Of a stretch of DNA of 64,000 nucleotides, positions 48,324-57,297 are shown piece by piece. A program made the translations under genes and the position numbers. The DNA is from Lysobacterales bacterium (lineage in GTDB: Bacteria; Pseudomonadota; Gammaproteobacteria; Xanthomonadales; Marinicellaceae): positions 43,230 through 107,229 of the forward strand of contig JAMOMK010000055.1 of the NCBI GenBank assembly GCA_027067055.1, read 5' to 3'. The notes beneath the pieces are model-generated. The model had not been told where the DNA came from, did no database searches, and saw nothing but the letters and a program-made list of their open reading frames with translations. Position 1 is the stretch's first letter. Each line of letters opens with the position of its first letter.

Positions 48324-48355
48324 AAAATATTGATTTCTATCAATATTTTATCGAA
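48324..48355 (-). terminator. AT-rich terminator after rpiA
   Basis: AAAATATTGA (48324-48333), loop of 6, TCAATATTTT (48340-48349). Read leftwards it is followed by a T-run, just past rpiA. Confidence 0.55.
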
Positions 48356-48380
48356 CTTTAACTTTTTTTTCTATAATTAA

Positions 48381-49046
48381 TCATATCTTTTGGGTTTTAA
48401 TGCCATCGATGTTCGCTACTAACGTTGCATAAGACTTTTGGTGGGCAAATATTCCATTACAGACAACTCCTGCAATGTTGTTTATTTCACCTTCTAATTT
48501 CAAAGGGTCGATTATTTTCAAATTATGTACATCAATAATAATGTTGCCATTATCAGTGGTGAAACCTTGACGTAATTCTGGTTGTCCACCAAGTTTTGCT
48601 AAAGCACGACCAACATGTGATTGTGCCATCGGAATGACTTCTACAGGCAATGGAAACCTTCCTAAAATATTAACCATTTTACTTTCATCAACAATGCAAA
48701 TAAATTTATCACTGGCAGCGGCTATTATTTTCTCACGAGTTAATGCGCCTCCTCCCCCTTTGATAAGTCTATTGTGCGTATCGCATTCATCAGCACCATC
48801 TATGTACAGTGATAATGGGCCTGTTTGATTTAATTCCTTAACAATAAATCCATGCTCTTTTAAACGTTTTGTTGTTTCTTCCGAACTTGACACGCAGGCT
48901 TCAATGCGATTTTTGACTCGTGGCAATACATCAATTAAGCAGTTAACAGTAGATCCTGTTCCTATGCCAACAACCATATCGTAGTCGTCAAAATAATCTA
49001 ATGCCCCAAGGGCAACTTTGTGTTTAAGTTCATCTTGTGTACTCAT
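48381..49046 (-). CDS. rpiA: Ribose-5-phosphate isomerase A
   Basis: A 221-residue enzyme interconverting ribose 5-phosphate and ribulose 5-phosphate. G-I-G-T-G-S-T-V (phosphate loop), D-G-A-D-E-C-D (catalytic Asp), [11 protein letters not shown] (catalytic Glu/Lys loop). Overlaps fau by 4 bases. Confidence 0.97.
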   Translation of the reverse strand: MSTQDELKHKVALGALDYFDDYDMVVGIGTGSTVNCLIDVLPRVKNRIEACVSSSEETTKRLKEHGFIVKELNQTGPLSLYIDGADECDTHNRLIKGGGGALTREKIIAAASDKFICIVDESKMVNILGRFPLPVEVIPMAQSHVGRALAKLGGQPELRQGFTTDNGNIIIDVHNLKIIDPLKLEGEINNIAGVVCNGIFAHQKSYATLVANIDGIKTQKI

Positions 49047-49600
49047 GGTTTAATAACCTCTTTATTGGTAATGATTATATCTAAGGGAATATCCCAGCTT
49101 TGGGCTTTGATTGTATCACTTCCCTGAAAATCATAAGCAATTCCGATTAGTTTTGTTGGTTTTTTCTTATCTTTATTGTATTGGAAGTAACGATCATAAT
49201 AACCACCGCCCATTCCTAGGCGGACACCTTGGCGGTTAAAAGCAACTAATGGCACAAAACAAACATCTATCTTATGCGCTGATATTATCTGCTTACTAAT
49301 AGGTTCAGGAATGCCATATTTATTATTAACCAACTCATGAGAGCAGGTGTATTTTGCAAACAACATGGTTTGATTTGTTTTGACTACAGGCAAGTAAATA
49401 TTATTATGTTCTGTAAGTAATAGATTGAGACTGGCTTCATTGGAAATGGCAAAATAAGAGGCTATGATTTTTGTATCTTCTATAAGAGACGTTGACAAAA
49501 TTTGTCGATATATATCTCGACTTAACTGCTCAACTTCATGGGCACTTAATAGATTTCTTCTTGTCAGAAAATGTTTTCTAATATTGGATTTATTAATCAA
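49043..49600 (-). CDS. fau: 5-formyltetrahydrofolate cyclo-ligase
   Basis: A 185-residue enzyme (also ygfA) converting 5-formyl-THF to 5,10-methenyl-THF with ATP. Motifs: N-terminal R-x-x-[24 protein letters not shown]. It lies directly downstream of 6S RNA, as in most gammaproteobacteria, where the pair can be co-transcribed. Confidence 0.95.
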   Translation of the reverse strand: MINKSNIRKHFLTRRNLLSAHEVEQLSRDIYRQILSTSLIEDTKIIASYFAISNEASLNLLLTEHNNIYLPVVKTNQTMLFAKYTCSHELVNNKYGIPEPISKQIISAHKIDVCFVPLVAFNRQGVRLGMGGGYYDRYFQYNKDKKKPTKLIGIAYDFQGSDTIKAQSWDIPLDIIITNKEVIKP

Positions 49601-49619
49601 GGGAAGGTAGCTGTATTAA

Positions 49620-49821
49620 AATATCGGTACAAACCACATATGCCGTTACACTAAAGACGACCTTGGAACCAAAGGTTCAAGGCGGGTAGCACTCAATTCA
49701 TTAGGCTTTCTGTTACATGACAGACCTGCACACAGAAATTGATTCAGATACCCTAAAATAAAAAATTAAGGACCAAGGGAATATGCTTTAGCATTATCGC
49801 TCACAGTAGTTTGCACCTTAA
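49620..49821 (-). ncRNA. ssrS: 6S RNA
   Basis: Between zapA and fau, the usual ssrS site. The 5' segment GGTGCAAACTAC (49817-49806) pairs with the 3' segment GTGGTTTGTACC (49637-49626) over 12 bases including two G-U pairs, closing a long hairpin. The right-hand part contains CCTTGAACCTTTGGTTCCAAGG, split here as CCTTGAACC / GGTTCCAAGG around a short loop, closely matching the conserved arm of E. coli 6S RNA. A consensus promoter sits directly upstream. The RNA mimics an open promoter and sequesters sigma-70 RNA polymerase in stationary phase. Ends are estimated to within about 10 bases. Confidence 0.85.
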
Positions 49822-49826
49822 GAGAT

Positions 49827-49855
49827 ATTATAAAACGTTTATGAAACGATAACAA
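49827..49855 (-). promoter_or_regulatory. Promoter of 6S RNA
   Basis: On the minus strand TTGTTA (49855-49850), 17-base spacer, TATAAT (49832-49827). A perfect -10 placed 6-10 bases before the predicted RNA start. Confidence 0.75.
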
Positions 49856-49872
49856 GCGATTTTCGCGAAGGC

Positions 49873-50145
49873 TTAACTTTTAGTGTTGATGGCACTTTGT
49901 AGGTCTTCTTGCAACTGGTTAATTTTTTTATGTGCTTCTTTTAACTGCATCATTTCATGACTGATATTTAATGCTGCCATAATAGCCACTTTATCGGCAG
50001 CTAAAGTGGTGTTGTTTTGCTTGATGGTTCGCATGGTTGCATCAAGTTGATCTGCTGCATTTAATAAGGCAGGTCTTTCATCATCAGATGCGGCAAATTG
50101 GTATTCTCTATCCAGAATTCGAACAGTTACTTTATGTTGGCTCAT
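49873..50145 (-). CDS. zapA: Cell division protein ZapA
   Basis: A 90-residue protein. The N-terminal V-T-V-R-I-L-D-R-E-Y matches ZapA, followed by a long coiled coil. Promotes FtsZ bundling at midcell. The start overlaps the ZapB-like gene by 4 bases. Confidence 0.92.
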   Translation of the reverse strand: MSQHKVTVRILDREYQFAASDDERPALLNAADQLDATMRTIKQNNTTLAADKVAIMAALNISHEMMQLKEAHKKINQLQEDLQSAINTKS

Positions 50146-50372
50146 GCGGATTGTTGCTCAAGTAGTTTAAGGCGTGAAATCATGGATTCTAAGCGGTTTT
50201 TTGCTTGGTCATTTTTTTGCATGAGTTGTGTTTTCTCATGTGTTAAAGACTCCATTTTATGTTTAAGTGCAGAATTTTCATTCTCATACTTTGAAATAAT
50301 TTGAATGGCAGAATGAATTGTCTCTTCAAGAGAGGTAATTTCACTTAAATATTTATTTTTGCTATTGTCCAT
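50142..50372 (-). CDS. ZapB-like coiled-coil protein (TIGR02449 type)
   Basis: 76 residues from the ATG at 50372; the frame opens at 50408 but the added hydrophobic residues do not fit the family. Coiled coil nearly throughout, ending K-N-D-Q-A-K-N-R-L-E-S-M-I-S-R-L-K-L-L-E, the conserved tail of small proteins found next to zapA. Role in division inferred. Confidence 0.8.
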   Translation of the reverse strand: MDNSKNKYLSEITSLEETIHSAIQIISKYENENSALKHKMESLTHEKTQLMQKNDQAKNRLESMISRLKLLEQQSA

Positions 50373-50486
50373 AGAACAAATAATAAATGCCAAATTCAAA
50401 AAGGTCAACCAAGTTATTAAAAAAACCTTTCAAGATAATGAAAAATCAGGGAAAATATGTGTTTTATGACATAATGCGACAATTCG

Positions 50487-51038
50487 ATGATACCTTACAA
50501 GCCATTTGCTAAACATTTAGATGATAATAATATAATCGCAACACCTGCAGAATTGCATGGACATGCTTGTGGCATGATGGTTGTCAATCGTGAAGTGGAT
50601 GTCGAAGAGTGGGTTGATTTAGTCATCAATGATTACAGTTTTGAGGGTGGAGATAGGACAAAATTATTGCCTGTTTTAGGTGCGCTATTTGATTATGCAA
50701 AGGATAAACTAGCAGCTGACAATTATACATTTAATCCATTGTTACCATCTGATGATAATGAGCTGTCTTTTCGTTTAGAAGCCCTGTCAACCTGGTGTGC
50801 AAGCTTTTTAACAGGCATGGCATTTGCAGGACTCAAATCAGATGCCAATATGCACAAAGATGTGCATGAGTTTATCTTGGATTTAGAAAAAATATCAACC
50901 GTTGAAACGATAAGTGAAGAAACTCAAGGCGAAGAAGCTGACTTTGTTGAGTTGGTTGAGTACGTTAAAGCGGGAGCAATATTACTTTACTCTGAATTCC
51001 AAGAGTATAATGATGATGCTTCAACTGACTTGCATTAA
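50487..51038 (+). CDS. ygfB: YgfB/UPF0149 family protein
   Basis: A 183-residue all-helical protein: P-A-E-L-H-G-H-A-C-G-M, W-C-A-S-F-L-T-G-M-A-F-A-G and D-F-V-E-L-V-E-Y-V-K-A-G match UPF0149. Divergent from the zapA operon as in many gammaproteobacteria. In Pseudomonas aeruginosa YgfB influences resistance gene expression; the molecular role is otherwise unclear. Confidence 0.9.
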   Translation: MIPYKPFAKHLDDNNIIATPAELHGHACGMMVVNREVDVEEWVDLVINDYSFEGGDRTKLLPVLGALFDYAKDKLAADNYTFNPLLPSDDNELSFRLEALSTWCASFLTGMAFAGLKSDANMHKDVHEFILDLEKISTVETISEETQGEEADFVELVEYVKAGAILLYSEFQEYNDDASTDLH

Positions 51039-51376
51039 GTTATGTATAGTTATTTAGCTACTACAATTGACAACAATTAGATTTTTTATTGACTACAAAA
51101 AAGAAAAAACATAATAAGAATTTCCGTGTAATAAGAAGGTTTTCCTTATAAATGTCCAATCATTGTAAATATTGTAAGCAATTAGTTGCATCCTGAGACC
51201 ATTTTGCGTAATATTCCCGCTCTTAAATTTGTAAGTGATGTTTTGCTGTGGGTGAAAGCCTTATTTAAATGTCTTTATCTATTTATTAAAACGAGTAATA
51301 TAAACAAGTACAGAACCAAAGTAATGCCAATAAATCTTAGTTTATGTACGCATACATGCGAAGGAGCATAATTATA
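51039..51376. other. 338-base gap before rplM
   Basis: AT-rich, no supportable gene. It holds the rplM promoter (51186-51214) and a leader of about 155 bases. I see no recognisable riboswitch or terminator; short frames here lack ribosome sites. Confidence 0.5.
51186..51214 (+). promoter_or_regulatory. Promoter of rplM-rpsI
   Basis: TTGCAT, 17-base spacer, TAATAT, then a GC-containing start region (CCCGC), typical of growth-rate-controlled promoters. Confidence 0.55.
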
Positions 51377-51814
51377 ATGAAAACTTTTAGTGCAAAAGCT
51401 GATGAAATCAAACGCGAATGGTTTATCATCGACGCTGAAGATCTGATTTTGGGCCGTATGGCAACCGAAATCGCACGACGTTTACGTGGTAAACATAAGC
51501 CAGAATTCACACCTCATGTTGACACAGGTGATTATATTGTTGTTATCAATGCTGAAAAAATAGCAGTAACAGGTAACAAAATGAAGCAAAAGACTTATTA
51601 CAAGCATACTGGTTATATCGGTAACTTGAAGTCAATTACTTTAGAAAAGCAATTAATCAAACACCCTGAAGTTGTTATAGAAACTGCTGTAAAAGGCATG
51701 TTACCTAAAAACTCATTAGGACGCACAATGTACCGCAAACTTAAAGTTTATGCTGGCAGTGAGCATCCACATGAAGCACAACAACCAATTAAATTAGAAC
51801 TAGGTAGGAAATAA
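51377..51814 (+). CDS. rplM: Ribosomal protein uL13
   Basis: 145 residues from the ATG at 51377, preceded by GAAGGAG. The longer frame from 51344 is not supported. [34 protein letters not shown] and M-L-P-K-N-S-L-G-R match uL13. Confidence 0.97.
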   Translation: MKTFSAKADEIKREWFIIDAEDLILGRMATEIARRLRGKHKPEFTPHVDTGDYIVVINAEKIAVTGNKMKQKTYYKHTGYIGNLKSITLEKQLIKHPEVVIETAVKGMLPKNSLGRTMYRKLKVYAGSEHPHEAQQPIKLELGRK

Positions 51815-51816
51815 TC

Positions 51817-52209
51817 ATGGCAAATAATCAATATTATGGAACAGGCAGACGTAAATCTTCTGTGGCACGTGTATTTTTAACACCTGGTTCTGGCAAAATT
51901 TCAATTAACGATAAAACAATCGAAGAGTATTTCGGTAGAGATACATCTCGCATGATTGTTGTTCAACCTTTTGAAAAATTGGACATGAAGGATCAATGGG
52001 ATGTTAAATGTACAGTTGTTGGCGGTGGAAACACTGGACAAGCTGGTGCTATTCGTCTAGGTATCTCACGCGCTTTACTAGAAAGTGACGAAGAGTTAAG
52101 AAGACCGTTACGTGCTGAAGGCTTCCTAACACGTGATGCGCGTAAAGTGGAACGTAAGAAAGTTGGCTTGCGTAAAGCACGTAGAGCAGTACAGTTCTCG
52201 AAACGTTAA
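51817..52209 (+). CDS. rpsI: Ribosomal protein uS9
   Basis: A 130-residue protein. [14 protein letters not shown] near the start and the basic end [11 protein letters not shown], whose last residue reaches the P-site tRNA. Two bases separate the uL13 stop from this ATG. Confidence 0.97.
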   Translation: MANNQYYGTGRRKSSVARVFLTPGSGKISINDKTIEEYFGRDTSRMIVVQPFEKLDMKDQWDVKCTVVGGGNTGQAGAIRLGISRALLESDEELRRPLRAEGFLTRDARKVERKKVGLRKARRAVQFSKR

Positions 52210-52256
52210 GAAATTGGCTGATAATCCAGCCTGTTTTAAAAGTTTCAAACCAATAA

Positions 52257-52289
52257 AAAAGCGGATTTTATATCTGCTTTTTTTTTGCT
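52257..52289 (+). terminator. Terminator of rplM-rpsI
   Basis: AAAAGCGGA (52257-52265) pairs with TCTGCTTTT (52273-52281), one G-U pair, followed by a T-run to about 52286. Confidence 0.8.
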
Positions 52290-52301
52290 TAAAAAATGTG
52301 A

Positions 52302-52829
52302 TTACTTATTACTTAAACCAAAGTTTCTTAATTGATTAAAGAGTTTCATCCAGCCATTTGATTTAATAATAAGTGTAAGTGCAATAAGTATCTTAAGTCC
52401 ACTGCCAATAACAAAAAGCACGCTTTGAGAACTCATTTCAGGTTGGTAATTAGAGCCATATTCACTGGCTTGATGTAAGTATATGTAATACAGTGATAAT
52501 CCACCTTGGGCAAAATCAAGTAGGGAAACTAAAATCAGATAGAATCCAACAAGTTGTATGATAAAAACTTGATCGACTTTGTAATTGTCTTTTTGTTCAG
52601 TCACTGAAGTCATTTTTTTAAATGCTGAGTGTGATAATTTCCACAGCATATAAAAAACTGCAATAAGTCCAAGTATTGCTAGTGAAGGAATAATGATTAA
52701 CCATTTTGGACTGCTTTGAAAAAAACCATCAAAGCCTGTGCCAACTTGGGCAATTAACATAACAGCTTGTACGAGTGCATATATCGCAAAGACACGAATG
52801 GATAAACTGGTGAGTTCTTTGTTGCTCAT
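52302..52829 (-). CDS. Four-helix integral membrane protein, unassigned
   Basis: 175 residues from the ATG at 52829, preceded by AAGGAG; the longer frame from 52880 is unsupported. Four hydrophobic helices (F-A-I-Y-A-L-V-Q-A-V, L-I-I-I-P-S-L-A-I-L-G, F-I-I-Q-L-V-G-F-Y-L-I, V-L-F-V-I-G-S-G-L-K-I). DUF2975-like by general appearance only. Single gene facing the ribosomal operon. Confidence 0.75.
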   Translation of the reverse strand: MSNKELTSLSIRVFAIYALVQAVMLIAQVGTGFDGFFQSSPKWLIIIPSLAILGLIAVFYMLWKLSHSAFKKMTSVTEQKDNYKVDQVFIIQLVGFYLILVSLLDFAQGGLSLYYIYLHQASEYGSNYQPEMSSQSVLFVIGSGLKILIALTLIIKSNGWMKLFNQLRNFGLSNK

Positions 52830-53028
52830 GTTTAATCTCCTTAATAGGGCGAACTTATTCAATATATTATAACATATCATAACAGCAATTGTTTGAATAG
52901 AGATCTAGCTTATGTTTTTGCAGGTTCTGGTAAGACTTAAATTAACACTAAAATTGGTAAAGGTTAGTTAATGCGGCATTTAAGTCAAAGTAATGACAAT
53001 TAAATAAACATAAGTTATTATTAATGGT

Positions 53029-55635
53029 ATGAATAAAGAAATTTGGAAAAAAATTGAATCCATCTATGATCAGGTAATAGAAATGGATATCAAAGAAAGG
53101 CTGCAATTTGTAAAAAATAGTGCTGATGGCGACGACGTCATTTATCAACAGGTGATTAAAATGTTGAAGTCTGATACGCAGTTTATGGAAGAATATCCGG
53201 GTTTTGTTTCAAATCAAGAACAACGTACTAATAATGAACCTAGTATCTTGGGTCACTTTAAAATTATTAAAAAAATAGCAACAGGTGGTATGGGTCGAGT
53301 TTATTTAGCTCAATCTATAAATTCAGATGTGACTATTCATGTCGCATTAAAAACTATTCGCATTGAATTAATAAACAAAGATTTAAAACAAAAATTTCAG
53401 AATGAAAAACAAATTCTCTCTAGGTTAAAGCACAAAAACATAGCTAGCTTGATAGATGCGGGTATTTCAGATGACAATATCCCCTATATAGCGACCGAGT
53501 GGGTAGAAGGCAAAAGTATCAATGATTATTGTAATGACAATGAGTTAAGCCTTAATGCACGGTTAAATTTATTCAAGCAAATATGTTCAGCAGTATCTTT
53601 TGCTCACAATAAATTAATTATCCATAGAGACATTAAGCCAGACAATATTTTGGTTGATGTAAATGGGCAAGTGAAGCTTTTGGATTTTGGTATTGCGAAA
53701 ATTGTTGATGACAACAACAATAATAAACAAACACAAACACAGATTTATACACCCGATTACGCATCACCAGAACAAATCAATGGTGAATTGTGTAATGTAG
53801 CCACCGATGTGTATTCTTTAGGGGTGGTGTTATTTGAGATTTTGACAAACAGCAAAAGATTTGATTTGTCAGGGTTAATTGTTTCAGAAAAGATAAAAGC
53901 TATCTGCGAACCCAAAGCACTGGACATTAAAACCATTGGCTCAAAATACAAAATAGACAGTGCATTGTTTAATATCATCAATAAAGCCATGCATGTTGAT
54001 CAAAGCAGACGTTACCAGAGTGTTGCATCATTGGCAGTGGATATTGATAATTATATAAACAATCGCCCTGTTTCCGCGATGAAAGACAGTTTTTTGTACA
54101 AAGCCAAGATGTTTTTATTGCGCAACCGTTTAGCCAGTATCCTTGGCACATTGATTGTTGTTGCTGTATTTTCTGGTTTATACATCAACAACAATGAAGT
54201 GCAGAAGAAGCTACAAGAAGCCGAGAAATCCCAAGTAATGCTGGAATTTTTTCAAGGAATATTAAAGACAGCTTCACCATCTCAAGGTGGTAAAACAAAT
54301 TTATCAGTCAGAAAAATGTTTGAGTTAGGTATCAATAAATACAATTTAGATATTATTGATGACCCTTATATTAAGGCAGAGCTGGCAGCACAAATTGGAC
54401 AAATATATGGAGATTTAGAAATTTTCGATGAGATGCTTGATTATACCAATATTGCACTTGCTTATTACAAAACAAACTTGAAAGATGATAACAGTGCGAA
54501 CTCATATATAGAACTTGCAAATAGAACAACTTATACCTACATAAGAAGAAGCGAATATGATGAAGCTAAGAACTATTTAACGAAGGCTTTATCAACGGTA
54601 GAAGAATATAATATTTCTGCAAAAAACTTATCTCGTTCATACAACTATTTTGCTGAAATATATATTGATAAAGAAAATGATAAGTCTTGGGAGTACTTAA
54701 ATCAAGCAGAGGCTTTGGCTATAAAAAATCAATTGTATAAAGAAGTAGCCTTAACCAATTACAATAAATTTTCACTGTTTTATGATAACAACACCAATGA
54801 ACAGGCCATAAAATATTTAGACAACGCTCAACTATATTTTGAAAAAGACAACCAAACTCAATTTAATCCTGGGTTAATGCAAACGCTAAGTGCTCGTGCC
54901 GAATTACTAAGCAAAATGGGTAAGCTCATGGAGGCTGAAACTATTTTTAATAAGGTGAATATGCTTTTTGTAGAAACATTTGGGGATTCCAATGTTGCAT
55001 CAACATCCAATAGAATAAATAATTTAACTAAGATTGGTGACTTTCAAGAAGCTAAACAATTATTAGAAGTAACAGATCAAATTTTTAGGCAGAATGGTTC
55101 TGAAAAAAATCTTGATTACTATTATTTGTTATACATGAAAGCAACAATAATGATTGAGTTTCAAGAATTCAAAAAAACCAAATTTTATCTCGATGAAGCC
55201 AATGACTATTATACAAAGATACTGCCTAGCAATCACAAGATTTTAAGCATTATAAAAATGAAATATGCAGAATTGTATTTGAAATCAAGTAATGGTATGA
55301 GAATTGGTTTGATCAAGACTGAGATTGAAGAGTTTCTGGAGAAAGATGTTGGCAAGGGTTTGAGACGTTCAGCTTTAATGAATTTAGGTAACATTAATAT
55401 ATACTTAGGTGATTTAAAAATGGCTGAAGTATATCTTTCTAAAGCAGTTGCATTATTAAACCCTGAAAGAGGAACCCAAGAGTATTTCTATTGGCAATTG
55501 CAAACAGCATTGACTTTTGTTAAAGTAAAGCAAGGTAATATTGAACGCCTTTTGACATTCAAAGAAAATAAAGAAAAGTTACTTAGCCAAGTATCTCCTA
55601 ACTCATGGTACGATGAGTTTTATTCACTCGACTAA
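53029..55635 (+). CDS. Membrane Ser/Thr protein kinase with TPR domain
   Basis: An 868-residue protein. A Hanks-type kinase at about 75-345: Gly loop A-T-G-G-M-G-R-V, Lys108 in V-A-L-K, catalytic loop H-R-D201-I-K-P-D-N, D-F-G at 219-221, A-S-P-E-Q. All catalytic residues are intact. A membrane helix at about 369-386 leads to roughly 480 residues of TPR-like helical repeats, probably outside the membrane. Three bases downstream lies an ECF sigma gene, so it probably phosphorylates that factor. Same signalling-TM-TPR plan as the two winged-helix regulators. Confidence 0.92.
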   Translation: MNKEIWKKIESIYDQVIEMDIKERLQFVKNSADGDDVIYQQVIKMLKSDTQFMEEYPGFVSNQEQRTNNEPSILGHFKIIKKIATGGMGRVYLAQSINSDVTIHVALKTIRIELINKDLKQKFQNEKQILSRLKHKNIASLIDAGISDDNIPYIATEWVEGKSINDYCNDNELSLNARLNLFKQICSAVSFAHNKLIIHRDIKPDNILVDVNGQVKLLDFGIAKIVDDNNNNKQTQTQIYTPDYASPEQINGELCNVATDVYSLGVVLFEILTNSKRFDLSGLIVSEKIKAICEPKALDIKTIGSKYKIDSALFNIINKAMHVDQSRRYQSVASLAVDIDNYINNRPVSAMKDSFLYKAKMFLLRNRLASILGTLIVVAVFSGLYINNNEVQKKLQEAEKSQVMLEFFQGILKTASPSQGGKTNLSVRKMFELGINKYNLDIIDDPYIKAELAAQIGQIYGDLEIFDEMLDYTNIALAYYKTNLKDDNSANSYIELANRTTYTYIRRSEYDEAKNYLTKALSTVEEYNISAKNLSRSYNYFAEIYIDKENDKSWEYLNQAEALAIKNQLYKEVALTNYNKFSLFYDNNTNEQAIKYLDNAQLYFEKDNQTQFNPGLMQTLSARAELLSKMGKLMEAETIFNKVNMLFVETFGDSNVASTSNRINNLTKIGDFQEAKQLLEVTDQIFRQNGSEKNLDYYYLLYMKATIMIEFQEFKKTKFYLDEANDYYTKILPSNHKILSIIKMKYAELYLKSSNGMRIGLIKTEIEEFLEKDVGKGLRRSALMNLGNINIYLGDLKMAEVYLSKAVALLNPERGTQEYFYWQLQTALTFVKVKQGNIERLLTFKENKEKLLSQVSPNSWYDEFYSLD

Positions 55636-55638
55636 AAA

Positions 55639-56199
55639 ATGCAAGCTGCTCAAATAACTGAAATTTTAAATAAAGAAAGCATTGATTCTGATACATGGAA
55701 TCAAATACTACCGATTGTTTACAATCAGTTAAAAGCGATTGCTCGCAATGTAAGATTTGGGCATCAAGTCAATGAAAATCTGAATACTACTTCACTGGTT
55801 CATGAAGCCTACATGAAACTACAAAAAAATGAAAACCTTAATGTATCTGGTACCAAGCATTTTTATAGTTTGGCAGCAATGGCAATGAGACAAGTTTTGG
55901 TTGATGCTGCACGTTCAAAGTCACGCAAAAAAAGAAGCAAAGATGATGCAAGCCAAGATGGGCAAGATTTTATTTTAGAAATCAATAATCAAGTAACAAC
56001 AGCCAATGAAATCATAGAAATAGATAAAGCCTTAACCAACCTTGAAGACTTAAGCCCTCGGTTGGCAGATGTAGTGACTAAGCATTTTTATGGAGGCTAT
56101 ACTTTTGAACAGATTGCCCAAATGTCAAATGTCTCTAAAAGAACCGTTATAAGAGACTGGAAAAAAGCCAAGGCTTTTATCTTTGCACAATTAACATAA
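55639..56199 (+). CDS. Kinase-linked ECF sigma factor (TIGR02999/ECF43-like)
   Basis: A 186-residue sigma-70 family protein. Region 2 has T50-T51-S52-L-V-H-E-A-Y-M-K-L where usual ECF factors have an acidic D-A-E-D. Region 4 has Y-G-G-Y-T-F-E-Q-I-A-Q-M-S-N-V-S-K-R-T-V. In Vibrio parahaemolyticus the EcfP/PknT pair works by phosphorylating a Thr at this site to supply the missing charge. The neighbouring kinase gene makes the same mechanism likely here (inference). No anti-sigma gene is present. Confidence 0.9.
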   Translation: MQAAQITEILNKESIDSDTWNQILPIVYNQLKAIARNVRFGHQVNENLNTTSLVHEAYMKLQKNENLNVSGTKHFYSLAAMAMRQVLVDAARSKSRKKRSKDDASQDGQDFILEINNQVTTANEIIEIDKALTNLEDLSPRLADVVTKHFYGGYTFEQIAQMSNVSKRTVIRDWKKAKAFIFAQLT

Positions 56200-56235
56200 T
56201 TTAGACTAACTTATGGTATCTAGTAAAGTATGTTT

Positions 56236-57297
56236 TTAGTGTAATGTGCAGTTTTTATCTTTTTTATAATTTATTGTTCGAAAACTATTGTCTAGTAGAT
56301 TGCTAATGAGTAATTTGTTTTGTAAGGTTTTGCCAACTTGTGCAATAATTTTTATGGCTTCGGATGCTTGTAGTATGCCTGCATATCCTGGAACAACGCC
56401 AAGCACGCCTTGGGTAGAGCAATTTTCAGGTTCAAAGCCTTCGGTAAAGGGAAATAAACAACGTAAACAAGGAGATGATTCATCGCGCATGTCAAACACA
56501 CTTATTTGTGCTTCAAATTGATAGACTGCGGCGTAGATTAATACTTTCTTGAGTTTTACACATAAATCATTAACAAGGTATCGCGTGCTGAGGTTGTCAG
56601 TTCCATCAATGACAACATCAGCTTGAGCAATTAATTGTTCTGCATTGTTTGTATCTAAACGCTGTGTAATTGTTTGGATAGAGATTTCTGGATTAATCGC
56701 TTGCATACGCTCTTTGGCAGAATTAACTTTGAGGGTGTCTATTGATACTGTTGTGTGTATTATTTGCCTTTGCAGATTACTTAGTTGGACAATGTCATCG
56801 TCGATTATAGTGATGGTGCCAACGCCTGCAGCTGCTAAATATAAAGCACTAGAGGAGCCAAGACCTCCCACACCAACAAGTAGCACGTGAGCACCGCTGA
56901 GTTTATCTTGTGCTTGTTTGCCAAAGCCTTGTAGTTGATAGTGTCGAGAATAGCGTAAGTCATGAGTGGTGATTGTTGGTATTTCAACGGGTAGCTTACA
57001 CTGTTGCCAGTGCTCAAAGCCTTTTTCAACATTTAAGCTATTAGTCATTCCATTTGTCATTAGCAAATCAACAGCAGTTTCGGAGCTTATTCCTTTTTGG
57101 CATATAATATAGTAGGTGTGGCTCTTTTTAAAATTTTCTTTGGCATAGTTCAGTAAATTATTCGCTTCAATAGCCAGTGAATTTGGTGGAATGCCACCTT
57201 GTCTTTCAGCAGGGCTTCGAATATCAATTAATACGTTTTTATTGCTATCCTGACAGTCTTTAAATGCTTGACCCACTGTAACTGAAGGGGTTTTCAT
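56236..57297 (-). CDS. moeB: Rhodanese-MoeB/ThiF fusion (sulfur-carrier adenylyltransferase)
   Basis: A 353-residue protein. The N-terminal rhodanese domain (1-105) has the active Cys in I-I-C-Q-K-G-I-S. The MoeB/ThiF adenylyltransferase (about 115-353) has G-V-G-G-L-G-S-S, N-L-Q-R-Q and D-G-T-D-N. Zinc ligands begin C-L-R-C, but the last pair is N-C-T-L-H at the very end, so one Cys of the usual C-x-x-C is replaced by His. It activates the C-terminus of a sulfur carrier such as MoaD. TAATG junction with moeA supports the molybdopterin role. In most bacteria the domain order is MoeB first, rhodanese last. Confidence 0.88.
   Translation of the reverse strand: MKTPSVTVGQAFKDCQDSNKNVLIDIRSPAERQGGIPPNSLAIEANNLLNYAKENFKKSHTYYIICQKGISSETAVDLLMTNGMTNSLNVEKGFEHWQQCKLPVEIPTITTHDLRYSRHYQLQGFGKQAQDKLSGAHVLLVGVGGLGSSSALYLAAAGVGTITIIDDDIVQLSNLQRQIIHTTVSIDTLKVNSAKERMQAINPEISIQTITQRLDTNNAEQLIAQADVVIDGTDNLSTRYLVNDLCVKLKKVLIYAAVYQFEAQISVFDMRDESSPCLRCLFPFTEGFEPENCSTQGVLGVVPGYAGILQASEAIKIIAQVGKTLQNKLLISNLLDNSFRTINYKKDKNCTLH

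Noticed and set aside
49672..49685. GGTTCAAGGCG also found near 21256, suggesting a shared repeat
   Set aside because: At 49.67 kb it is part of the 6S RNA arm; the match at 21.25 kb is short and has no such context, so probably chance.
51186..51371. Small plus-strand frame before rplM
   Set aside because: It starts at a TTG inside the likely -35 element, has no ribosome site and no recognisable sequence.
52302..52829. Naming the four-helix protein as DUF2975
   Set aside because: Only the helix count and size match; no diagnostic residues could be confirmed.
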